A DNA stretch of 64,000 nucleotides, from NCBI GenBank assembly GCA_965223235.1, contig CBDCVV010000022.1, forward strand, positions 62,001 to 126,000, written 5' to 3'. Under the pieces are notes generated by a model. It worked only from the letters and a program-made list of their open reading frames with translations, was not told the origin of the DNA and did no database searches. The stretch comes from UBA2589 sp965223235 (GTDB lineage: Bacteria > Gemmatimonadota > Gemmatimonadetes > Longimicrobiales > Gaopeijiaceae). How positions within the stretch are numbered: the stretch's first letter is position 1; every line of letters starts with the position of its first letter. Of the stretch, positions 34,756 through 42,386 are shown one piece after another. Position numbers and translations under genes: made by a program.

Positions 34756-35796
34756 ATGAAGATCGGTCTCGTAGGGTTCGGCGGCTCCGGTAAGACCACG
34801 GTCTTCAACACGATGACCGGGATGGATGTGCCGGTCGGGTACGGAGGAGAGGTCCGGTTGGGGACGGTCCGCGTTCCTGACGTGCGTATCGATGCGCTCT
34901 CCGGGATCTTCTCGCCCAAGAAGACAACGTACGCCGAGATGTCCTTCTGTGACGTACCCGGGGAGCACGGCTCGGATCAAAAGGGGCTCTCGCCACGAGG
35001 GCTCCAACAGATCCGAGACCAAGAGGCGCTTTGCCTCGTGCTGCGCGACTTCGACAATCCGGCGCTCGAAGGAGCCCCTGATCCGCTTTCGGACCTGGAA
35101 GCCTTCCACGCGGAGTGCATCTTCGCCGATCTCGAGATCGTGGAGAAGCGTCTCGAACGCGCGCGCAAAGAGCGCGCGGAAGCGAGAGAGATCGCCGCAT
35201 TCGAAACGGCGCTCGAGACCCTCGAGTCCGACAGAGCACTCCGGTCTGTCCCAGAGAGCGACTTGGATCGGACCCTCTTTCGTGGCTACGGGATTCTTTC
35301 CGACCGACCCCTCCTCGTCGCCGTAAACACGAGCGAGGATCGTGCCGCCGATCCGATGCCGAGCGACCTCTCGACACGGATCGAGGAGATCGGCGCGGCG
35401 GGACTGACCCTTTGCGCGGCGATCGAAGCTGATATCGCAGGGATGGAACCCGCAGACCAGAAAGAGTTTCTCGACGATCTGGGACTCCCCGAATCCGCGC
35501 TCGACCGCTTCATCCGGGCCGCCTACGGACTGCTCGACCTCATATCGTTCTTCACAGTGGGCCAGGACGAAGTGCGGGCGTGGACAATCCGACGAGGCAC
35601 CGCTGCGCAACAGGCTGCCGGTAAAATCCACTCGGACTTAGAGAGGGGCTTTATACGGGCGGAAGTGACTCCCTACGACGTGTTCACCGAGTACGGCAGC
35701 GAGGCGGCCGTCAAGGAAGCAGGCAAACTGCAAGTCGAGGGTAAGGGTTACGTGGTGTCGGATGGGGACATCATGCACGTACGCTTCAACGTCTAG
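34756..35796 (+). CDS. YchF/OBG-like GTPase or ATPase
   Basis: 346 residues. The N-terminal P-loop is GFGGSGKTT (the standard YchF has NVGKS), followed by DVPG (G3) and NTSE (the G4 equivalent of the ATP-specific YchF NxxE). A coiled-coil insert (LEIVEKRLERARKERAEAREI) and a C-terminal TGS domain ending in GDIMHVRFNV are typical. YchF normally hydrolyses ATP and binds the ribosome. The altered P-loop suggests a divergent paralogue rather than the housekeeping copy. A hairpin follows at 35817. Confidence 0.85.
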   Translation: MKIGLVGFGGSGKTTVFNTMTGMDVPVGYGGEVRLGTVRVPDVRIDALSGIFSPKKTTYAEMSFCDVPGEHGSDQKGLSPRGLQQIRDQEALCLVLRDFDNPALEGAPDPLSDLEAFHAECIFADLEIVEKRLERARKERAEAREIAAFETALETLESDRALRSVPESDLDRTLFRGYGILSDRPLLVAVNTSEDRAADPMPSDLSTRIEEIGAAGLTLCAAIEADIAGMEPADQKEFLDDLGLPESALDRFIRAAYGLLDLISFFTVGQDEVRAWTIRRGTAAQQAAGKIHSDLERGFIRAEVTPYDVFTEYGSEAAVKEAGKLQVEGKGYVVSDGDIMHVRFNV

Positions 35797-35816
35797 CCGT
35801 CTCCCTCGGGCAGCAC

Positions 35817-35833
35817 GTCCCCTTTCGGGGACT
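35817..35833 (+). terminator. hairpin after the YchF-like gene
   Basis: GTCCCC and GGGGAC pair around a short C/T loop 20 nt after the stop codon at 35796. No T tract follows, so it is a candidate terminator only. Confidence 0.4.
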
Positions 35834-35885
35834 CGCGCCCCCTCGCACATTGCCGCCAACCGCACCGTCAATGCATGGAGGAGTT

Positions 35886-37019
35886 ATGGATCGCCGAGGC
35901 TTTGTTACGTCTGGGATGGCCGCAGGTCTCGCCGGAGTTGCCGGCGGGGGGTTGTCTCTCAGCGCGATTCTAGAGCGAACCCCTGGCTTCGGTCAGGGGA
36001 AGAGACTCGCCAACGGCGACATTCGGCTCAGCTCCAACGAGAACCCCCTCGGGGTTTCTCCCGCTGCGCGCGAAGCGATCATCGAGGCAATCGTCGACTC
36101 CAACCGCTACGGGGGGCGGCGCCAAGAGGTGATACAAGCACTCGCCGGGTACCTCGACGTCAAGCCGGAGAACATCACCCTCGGATTTGGATCGACCGAG
36201 ATCCTCCAAATCTGCACCCAGGCGTTCCAGGGACCGAACACACCCCTCATCGCGGCTGCTCCGACGTTCGAAGACGTCATGGACTATCAGGACACCATGC
36301 CGTTCGAGGTGAAGACCGTTCCGCTTACTGCAGACCTGCAGCACGACGTCGGTCGAATGAGAGAGCTCGCGCAGAAACGGCCATCCGTCGTGTACTTCTG
36401 CAACCCGAACAACCCGACCGGGACCATTACCTCTGCAGCCGACATCGATGCCTGGATCGCGGAGGCCCCTGAGACGACGACGTTCCTCATGGACGAAGCG
36501 TATCTCGAGTACGTGACGGATGATCGCTACTGGGATGCACTCAAGTGGATCGAGCAGAGGCCGAACGTGGTCGTCATCCGGACCTTTTCGAAGATTTTCG
36601 GGATGGCGGGACTCCGGCTCGGCTACGCGGTCAGCCACGAGACGACGGCGGCGCGTCTTGCGGAGCACGCGGTGCAGAACAGTCCCAACGTCCTCGCGGG
36701 TGCGGCAGCGATCGCGTCCTTGGAGGACGATGGCATCGTCGATCGAGCCATCGCCGTGAACAATGAGTCGAAGGAGATCGTGCACACGACGTTGGACGAG
36801 CTCGGCCTCGAGTACCTGCCGACCAACACCAACTTCATCATGCACCGGATCAATGGGGACCTCCCCACCTACCGGGATCGCATGGCCGCGGAGGGGCTGC
36901 TCGTAGGACGTAACTTCCCCCCGATGCTCGACCACAACCGTCTCTCGTTCGGATTGCCGAATGAGATGGATCAGTGGGCATCTGCCATTAAGGGCTTCCG
37001 AGCCAAGGGCTGGATCTGA
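35886..37019 (+). CDS. Tat-exported HisC-like aminotransferase
   Basis: PLP-dependent aminotransferase resembling histidinol-phosphate aminotransferase. From ATG 35886, with GGAGGAG 5 nt upstream, the product has 377 residues and begins MDRRGFVTSGMAAG, a twin-arginine leader followed by a hydrophobic stretch to about residue 30. The core has NENPLG, the cofactor Asn/Asp in CNPNNPTG and MDEAYLEY, the Schiff-base lysine in RTFSKIFGMAGLR, and RxG in RLGYAVS. Export is odd for a biosynthetic enzyme. Upstream in-frame start at 35850 would spoil the leader and is less likely. A strong terminator-like hairpin follows. Confidence 0.85.
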   Translation: MDRRGFVTSGMAAGLAGVAGGGLSLSAILERTPGFGQGKRLANGDIRLSSNENPLGVSPAAREAIIEAIVDSNRYGGRRQEVIQALAGYLDVKPENITLGFGSTEILQICTQAFQGPNTPLIAAAPTFEDVMDYQDTMPFEVKTVPLTADLQHDVGRMRELAQKRPSVVYFCNPNNPTGTITSAADIDAWIAEAPETTTFLMDEAYLEYVTDDRYWDALKWIEQRPNVVVIRTFSKIFGMAGLRLGYAVSHETTAARLAEHAVQNSPNVLAGAAAIASLEDDGIVDRAIAVNNESKEIVHTTLDELGLEYLPTNTNFIMHRINGDLPTYRDRMAAEGLLVGRNFPPMLDHNRLSFGLPNEMDQWASAIKGFRAKGWI

Positions 37020-37044
37020 TCCGATCCAATCAGGCGACACGCCC

Positions 37045-37087
37045 GACGCCCCTCGCCGTGGTCTCTCGACCTACGGCGTGGGGCGTC
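37045..37087. terminator. strong hairpin between aminotransferase and MFS genes
   Basis: Arms 37045-37059 and 37073-37087 pair over 15 bp with one mismatch around a 13-nt loop, 26 nt after the aminotransferase stop codon and 17 nt before the MFS gene start. There is no clear T tract, so it could be a terminator, or an attenuator for the MFS gene. Confidence 0.55.
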
Positions 37088-37103
37088 TCCACGTGATGAC
37101 ACT

Positions 37104-38303
37104 ATGACTCGCTTCGCGGGCTGGTCGACCGGGCACCCAGCACGTGTGCTCCACCTCGTGGCCATCAATGGCTTCGTGGGGGCTATGGTGGGGCTGGAGC
37201 GAACCATCCTCCCGCTGCTGGCCGAAGCCGAGTATGGGATCGCTTCTCGTGCGGCAGCCATCGCCTTTATCGCCACGTTCGGGATCGCCAAAGCCACGAC
37301 CAACCTCTTCGCCGGCGCGATCTCGGAGCGATTCGGGCGCAAACCCCTTCTGATCTTAGGATGGCTTGTCGGTGCCCCCGTTCCCCTCATCCTCGCTTGG
37401 GCGCCGAGCTGGAGCTGGATCATCGTCGCCAACATCCTCCTCGGTGTGAACCAGGCGCTCACCTGGTCCATGACCGTCGTTATGAAGGTCGACCTGGCTC
37501 CACCCAATCGATTCGGTCTCGTCATCGGGTGGAACGAATTCGCCGGTTACGCAGGGATGGCACTGACCGCCGCACTGACCGGACTCATCGCCGGCGAGGT
37601 GGGACTCGGGCCTGAGCCCTTCTACCTCGGGGCCGCATTGGTATTGGTTGGTCTTCTTCTCTCATTGGGAGTGGCCGAGACACGACCGCCAGCTGCGGCT
37701 AGGGCACCCGCCGGGGTTCTCAAGGCACTTACACGGGTCGCCGGCCGCCTCACCTGGTCCGACCCTCCCCTCGCCGCCGCCAGCCTAAGCGGCCTGGCGA
37801 CCAACTTCAAAGACGGAGTACTCTGGGGCCTCCTACCCATCCTACTCGCGTCGCGAGGCGTCGGGATCGAACAGGTCGGCCTCATCGTCGGTCTCTATCC
37901 CCTTGTATGGGCCGTGTCGCAACTCGTCTTCGGGCCACTCTCCGATCGGGTAGGGCAACAGGTACTCATCGGAGCGGGACTCTGCGTTCAAGCCGCTGGA
38001 GTCGCACTCTTCGCCACGGATGGAACGGTCGCGCTGTTCTTCTTGGCATCGACCCTCGTCGGGCTCGGCACCGGAATGGTATACCCGACCCTTCTGGCCT
38101 TTGTAGCCGCACGATCCGACGTCGAGTGGCGGGCGTCAGCCCTGGGGGTCTATCGATTCTGGCGTGACTTCGGGTACGTCGTCGGAGCGCTCGGGGGTGG
38201 GCTCGCCGCAGACGCTCTAGGCCTTCCTCCCGCGTTTGCGGTGGCGGCCGCGCTCCCCCTCTTCACCGCCGTCGTCTTCGCCTTCGCGTCTCGCACTCGT
38301 TAG
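37104..38303 (+). CDS. MFS transporter, 12-helix
   Basis: 399 residues, twelve hydrophobic helices in two six-helix halves. Motif A after TM2 (GAISERFGRKPLLILGW) and its second-half repeat (FGPLSDRVGQQVLIGAG) are present. The substrate is unknown. Family members with this layout are drug or sugar-like exporters. It lies downstream of a hairpin and 66 nt before a CopC-like gene; no accessory protein. Confidence 0.85.
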   Translation: MTRFAGWSTGHPARVLHLVAINGFVGAMVGLERTILPLLAEAEYGIASRAAAIAFIATFGIAKATTNLFAGAISERFGRKPLLILGWLVGAPVPLILAWAPSWSWIIVANILLGVNQALTWSMTVVMKVDLAPPNRFGLVIGWNEFAGYAGMALTAALTGLIAGEVGLGPEPFYLGAALVLVGLLLSLGVAETRPPAAARAPAGVLKALTRVAGRLTWSDPPLAAASLSGLATNFKDGVLWGLLPILLASRGVGIEQVGLIVGLYPLVWAVSQLVFGPLSDRVGQQVLIGAGLCVQAAGVALFATDGTVALFFLASTLVGLGTGMVYPTLLAFVAARSDVEWRASALGVYRFWRDFGYVVGALGGGLAADALGLPPAFAVAAALPLFTAVVFAFASRTR

Positions 38304-38369
38304 CGGCACTTTTTCCTTCGTCCGCTTGTATCAGTACGTCCATGACCCACAGCCCGACACATAGGTCCA

Positions 38370-38741
38370 ATGAAGAATAGACTTCGATTCCTCGCTCTCG
38401 CCGCCGTGGTATCGATCAGCGTCGCCGCGTCACCTGCATTCCACTTCGGACTGAAGAGCTCACTCCCCGAAGCAGGGAGCACCGTAGAGGCTCCGTCCGA
38501 GATTCGGCTGACCTTCACGCAAGAGCCGCAAGAAGGCACCACCAGCATCCGCTTGGTCGAAGCCGAAGATGCCGGCGTCACCGTGGCAGATGTGGTCCAG
38601 GACGAAGAGGACCCCATGTCGTTCTCCGTTGCGCTGGAAGGTGAGCTGCCCCCCGGCAGCTATACCGTCTCGTGGCGTGGCATGGGCGCCGACGGTCACG
38701 TCATCCGCGACGCCTTCAACTTCGACGTGGCTGCGAAGTAG
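38370..38741 (+). CDS. CopC-like copper-binding periplasmic protein
   Basis: 123 residues with a signal peptide (MKNRLRFLALAAVVSISVAA). The remainder fits the CopC beta-barrel: LKSSLPEAGSTVEAPSEIRLTF at the start and GSYTVSWRGMGADGHVIRDAFNFDV at the end, which corresponds to the SADGH motif. The usual first His ligand is seen as AFHFG. It is likely to bind Cu in the periplasm. No CopD membrane partner is adjacent; the CopA/CopZ efflux pair is 7 kb away. Confidence 0.85.
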   Translation: MKNRLRFLALAAVVSISVAASPAFHFGLKSSLPEAGSTVEAPSEIRLTFTQEPQEGTTSIRLVEAEDAGVTVADVVQDEEDPMSFSVALEGELPPGSYTVSWRGMGADGHVIRDAFNFDVAAK

Positions 38742-38772
38742 AGCGACGCAGCACGTACCTCGGGGAGCCGGG

Positions 38773-39612
38773 ATGCGCGAGAGGGCAGCGCTCATCGTTG
38801 TCCTCATGGTGGGGATAGCGCCCAGCGTACTCGCGCAGCCCGCAGACTGTCTCGACATCGAGGTCGACAGAGGTGTCCTGGCACAGCACCGGTCTGCCGA
38901 CTCGGTCTACTACCTACCACCCCCGCGGGTCCAACTCCGCCCGAACCCCAACGACACGAACCGGGGCACCATAGTCGTGCCCGAAGGGCTCGTCCCGAGC
39001 CCCCACGAAGAAAGCGCATGGGCGCTCGTTGGCGACACACTCCGGATCAGGTGGTCGACCGGGCATGTCGGTCTCCATGCCCAGCTCGTCGACAACGGAG
39101 ACGGATGGGAGGGTAGTGCCCGACCATTCACCGATGAGGGTGGCCTGCCGCGATCCCGAGCCTCCACTCGTTTGACCGCACACCCCGTCGCGTGCGACGC
39201 ACCCACTCCACACACCCTGGGCACCGTTCGTCGGTTCAACCCGCCCATCTCCCTCTCCACCGGGGACACGCTCCAGCTCGGGACCAGACTCCCCCACCCC
39301 ATCGAAGTGCCGGAAGCCCCCATGCAGCTGGTGGACGCACCCGGTCTCGGCTTCGCCGAAGGGAGTTCGGAGATCGTCGTCGGCGTCGATCGCCAAGCAA
39401 GGGCCATCCGCTTGGCCGTAACGTACCCGCCAGGCACAGACATCGACCGCCTTCTGCAAACCCTCGTAGCCATGGTAGGCCCGTGGCACGCCCATGAAGA
39501 CACCTACGGCCTAAGCAGTTGGTACTGGGGAGGCCGCGTCGAATCCCTATCCCTCTCCCAGCACTCACGCGGCACACTCCACCTCCGCATGCACACCCAC
39601 ACCACGCGCTAG
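38773..39612 (+). CDS. exported protein of unknown function
   Basis: 280 residues from ATG 38773 with GGGGAG just upstream. A signal peptide (MRERAALIVVLMVGIAPSVLAQ) is followed by a beta-rich mature domain with PPPRVQLRPNPND, WSTGHVGLHAQL and repeated RTLTLQ/RLxHP-like elements. A Cys pair (about residues 26 and 140) is possible. The predicted frame is open upstream to 38569 but that part is a shadow of the CopC-like gene. I recognise no family. It is followed by C-rich repeats. Confidence 0.7.
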   Translation: MRERAALIVVLMVGIAPSVLAQPADCLDIEVDRGVLAQHRSADSVYYLPPPRVQLRPNPNDTNRGTIVVPEGLVPSPHEESAWALVGDTLRIRWSTGHVGLHAQLVDNGDGWEGSARPFTDEGGLPRSRASTRLTAHPVACDAPTPHTLGTVRRFNPPISLSTGDTLQLGTRLPHPIEVPEAPMQLVDAPGLGFAEGSSEIVVGVDRQARAIRLAVTYPPGTDIDRLLQTLVAMVGPWHAHEDTYGLSSWYWGGRVESLSLSQHSRGTLHLRMHTHTTR

Positions 39613-39652
39613 CCCGTCAAGCCGCCCCCCCGCCAACTGACCCGCCCCCCCT

Positions 39653-39787
39653 ACCGCGAGGAAAGCCGCGCCCCCCGGCGCGCTGCCCCGAGCAGCCACC
39701 CGGCAGACCGTCCAACCATCCACCCCCCCCACCGCGAGGAAAGCCGCGCCCCCCGGCGCGCTGCCCCGAGCACCCACCCGGCAGACC
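39653..39787. repeat. imperfect 57-bp direct repeat, period 78 bp, in a C-rich tract
   Basis: Positions 39653-39709 and 39731-39787 are identical except one base (39695 G versus 39773 C). Each begins with ACCGCGAGGAAAGCC and contains a CCGCGCCCCCCGGCGCGC core. They are embedded in poly-C runs (39621-39660, 39720-39730, 39789-39801). No coding pattern. Such tracts are hard to sequence and may be a site of slippage or assembly error. Confidence 0.7.
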
Positions 39788-39806
39788 ACCCACCCCCCCC
39801 CGGCGG

Positions 39807-39912
39807 GACTGAGCCGCGAGGCGCTCCTGTGGCAAGGCGCGAGGAGGCAGGCGTAGCAACGCTACGTCAACGACGAGCAACGCCGCCACAGGAGATGCAT
39901 CGCGACTCAGTC
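39807..39912. repeat. long imperfect inverted repeat (about 30-bp arms, nested hairpins)
   Basis: Left arm begins GACTGAG at 39807 and right arm ends CTCAGTC at 39912. The arms match GACTGAGxCGCGA and again in CTCCTGTGGC (39824-39833) versus GCCACAGGAG (39885-39894). The loop holds a further 6-bp stem CGTAGC-AAC-GCTACG around 39853-39867. The right end overlaps the last codons of the frameshifted gene at 39911. It is a candidate bidirectional terminator or dispersed structured repeat. Confidence 0.6.
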
Positions 39913-40470
39913 AGGCTGGGTGGGCCATGCGGGACCACAACTCCGCCAACTGCACCGACACGTCCTGAACGGCTTGAGCCGCCATCAGATCGAGGCGCTG
40001 GGTCACGACCGGCCCCATGAGGCGACTCAGGAAGTGAGCGGGGATACTCCAAGTCCCAGTCGAGGAACTCTTCGGGCCCTTTGTCGAGGTGTTGGATGAA
40101 GCGGATCACCAGGTACGAGTCGTCTAGGAGGCCGGGCAATCCTTGGGTCATCTCAGGGATGAGGTCCATCGGCTGTAGGTAGTAGCGCTCCGCGTGGTCC
40201 AACAGCGGCCCGACCAATGGTCGACAACGATCTCTCGTCCGCTTCCTGTCGGGCACGGGCGAGGAAGACCGGAATGGACTCGATGATCTCGAGGGCCACA
40301 GCACCCGCGTCCTGAACCTCTTGGGGCTCGGCATCGGGGAGGGCCTTGGCGATGAAACGTTCCAACGCCTCCACCCCACCGCGCGCCTTGGCACTCTCGA
40401 TGATCGCGAGAATGTCCGGGATGTTCGCGTAGATCTCCGGCGGCTGCTCACCGTCTGCCGTGGTATCCAT
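39911..40470 (-). pseudogene. DUF1232-like small protein gene broken by two frameshifts
   Basis: Reading three frames in turn on the minus strand reconstructs one product of about 185 residues. Frame 1 (MDTTADGEQ ... EIIESIPVFLARARQEADER) runs to about 40232. The next part (PLVGPLLDHAERYYLQPMD, LIPEMTQGLPGLLDDSYLV) is in another frame and matches the DUF1232 helix pair (DxIP...GLLDD). The last part (IPAHFLSRLMGPVVTQRLD ... ELWSRMAHPA) is in a third. Both breaks are +1 shifts, near 40215-40237 and near 40040-40056 (run of G). ATG 40470 lies 4 nt after the amidohydrolase stop; GTG 40506 is possible. True decay or insertion errors cannot be distinguished. Confidence 0.6.
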
Positions 40471-40474
40471 TGCG

Positions 40475-42173
40475 CTACTGTCCCCCTTCGAAGACGACTT
40501 CGCCACCCACGATGGTATACACGATCTCCGTACCAGGGATCATCTCCTCGTCGACCGTGAGGATATCTCGGGAGAGAACGGTGATGTCGGCCAGCTTTCC
40601 GAGCTCGAGCGAACCCTTGATCTCCTCTTCGAATGCGCCGTACGCCGCGTCGATGGTGTATGAGCGGAGGGCTTCCATCCGACTCATTCTCTGGTCCGGA
40701 TAAAAAGACTGGCCCCGAGGCCGGCCGTCTCGACACGCTCGAGTAGTAGCTGGCGATGGGGGAGATATGCTCGACCGGAGCGTCGGTCCCGTTCACGATG
40801 ATTGCGCCGGACTGAAGGAGGTCCTGCCACACGTAAGCACCTTGCGCGGCCCGTTCTTCGCCGAGCTTCGGCTCGATCCACGGGGCGTCCGACGTCGCGT
40901 GCACGCCCTGCATCGCAGCGATGACGCCGAGTTGTCCGAACCGAGGGATGTCGTCGGGGTGCAGATGCTGCGCGTGTTCGATCCGCCACCTCCTATCGGC
41001 CGGCCCCGCCTCTTCGAAGGTGGCCTCGAAGATGTCGAGAGTCTCACGATTGCCCCGATCGCCTATGGCGTGGACGTTGAACTGGTAGTCGTGCTCGATG
41101 GCGAGATCCGCCGTCTGAACCACGTCCTCGATTGAAGTCGTGTTGAGGCCCGCGCTCTCGGGCAAGTCGTCGTACGGCTCGAGAAGCCAAGCTCCATGCG
41201 AACCGAGGGCGCCGTCGATCGACACCTTGATCGCACGCACCGTGAGTCGGTCGGATCCATACCCCACAGTGCGATAGTCGGCGAGGTTGGCGGCGAGCGA
41301 CTCGGGATTCGACCGGATCATTGCGTACAGTCGGATCTTGAGCTGGCCCGCATCTACGAGGGACCTCCACAGGTCGACGGTCGACCAACTCGACCCGGCA
41401 TCCTGGAACGAGGTGATCCCGTTCTCGAATGCGGCTTCCTGTGCCAGCAGAGCCACGCGCTCCGGATCTGGCTCGGTCGCACTGCGGCGAGCGGGCGACA
41501 AGAGTCCGGAGGCGGTCTCGCGGAAAGCGCCGATCGGGTTGCCGTCTTCGTCGCGGACGATCTCGCCCCCGTCCGGGTCTGGTGTCTCGGAGGTGATCCC
41601 CGCAATCTCCATGGCCCTTGCGTTGGCATACGTCGCGTGCCCACTGGCATGGGTCAAGATGACGGGATTATCGGGCGAGATGGCACTGAGGGTCTCGTGA
41701 CGAGGCATCCCGTCGATCGCTCCCTCCGGCCTCGCGTCCCACTTCTCTTGGTGCCAGCCACGCCCGGTGATCAACTGGCCCGCGTCCGCATCTGCGACCG
41801 CGGCGCCGACCATGGCGACGACTTCGTCCCAGTTCCGCACGCTCATTAGGTCGAGCTGGAGCGACGACTGACCAACCCCCATGAAGTGCGCGTGTCCTTC
41901 GATTAAGCCCGGGATCGCGAGGCGACCATCCAGATCCAAGACCCGAGTGGTCGGCCCAATGTGGGCGGCGACGTCCGCTGAAGAGCCCATCGCGACGATT
42001 CGCCCTCCCCGCGACGCCAGCGCTTCCACCTCGGTCCCCGCCCCGTCCACCGCCACGATCTTCCCGTTCGTGAGCACCAATTCCGCCGGGTTCTCCGGTC
42101 CAGCCTCCTGACACGCCGCCGCCACCAGGACGCTCAGGCCAGCCAGTAACGTCCTCTTCAGACTCCGTATCAC
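40475..42173 (-). pseudogene. amidohydrolase (YtcJ family) with one frameshift
   Basis: Metal-dependent exported hydrolase of YtcJ type. GTG 42173 is the start: GGAGG is 6 nt upstream and a lipobox (LSVLVAAAC) follows. Zinc ligand motifs are GHAHFMG near residue 85, NVHAIGDRGN, EHAQHLHPDD and GTDAPVEHIS. The frame breaks near 40713-40716; dropping one G of GGGG restores RRPASGQSFYPDQRMSRMEALRSYTID, typical for the family, ending at TAG 40475. So the gene spans 40475-42173 with one +1 shift. If an error, the product is about 566 residues and active. Confidence 0.75.
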
Positions 42174-42386
42174 TTCCCACCTCCGGCGATCCCAGTGTGC
42201 CCGAATCCGCTCGTGTCCCGAACGGTGAGCGAAGGTAGCTCCGTATCGTTGCCCGGCAACGCGGTGCCCGCTCGGGTTGCCTACTCGTTCTGCTCCGTGA
42301 AGCTTCCCGTGCGTCATTGACCGGTTCCGGCGCAGGGTGCTCCTACGGCACCCTCCCGCCCTGTCCGCCCCCGAGAGACCGCCAGA

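Noticed and set aside
39565..39889. Minus-strand frames with near-identical ARGSAPGGAAFLAVGG repeats
   Set aside because: They are translations of the 78-bp DNA repeat, in several frames, without starts.
39867..42317. One 816-residue frame reading amidohydrolase then Arg/Ser-rich sequence
   Set aside because: After about residue 540 the composition becomes shadow-like, and the true C-terminal sequence (YTIDAAYGAFEEE) continues in another frame. The fusion is a frameshift effect.
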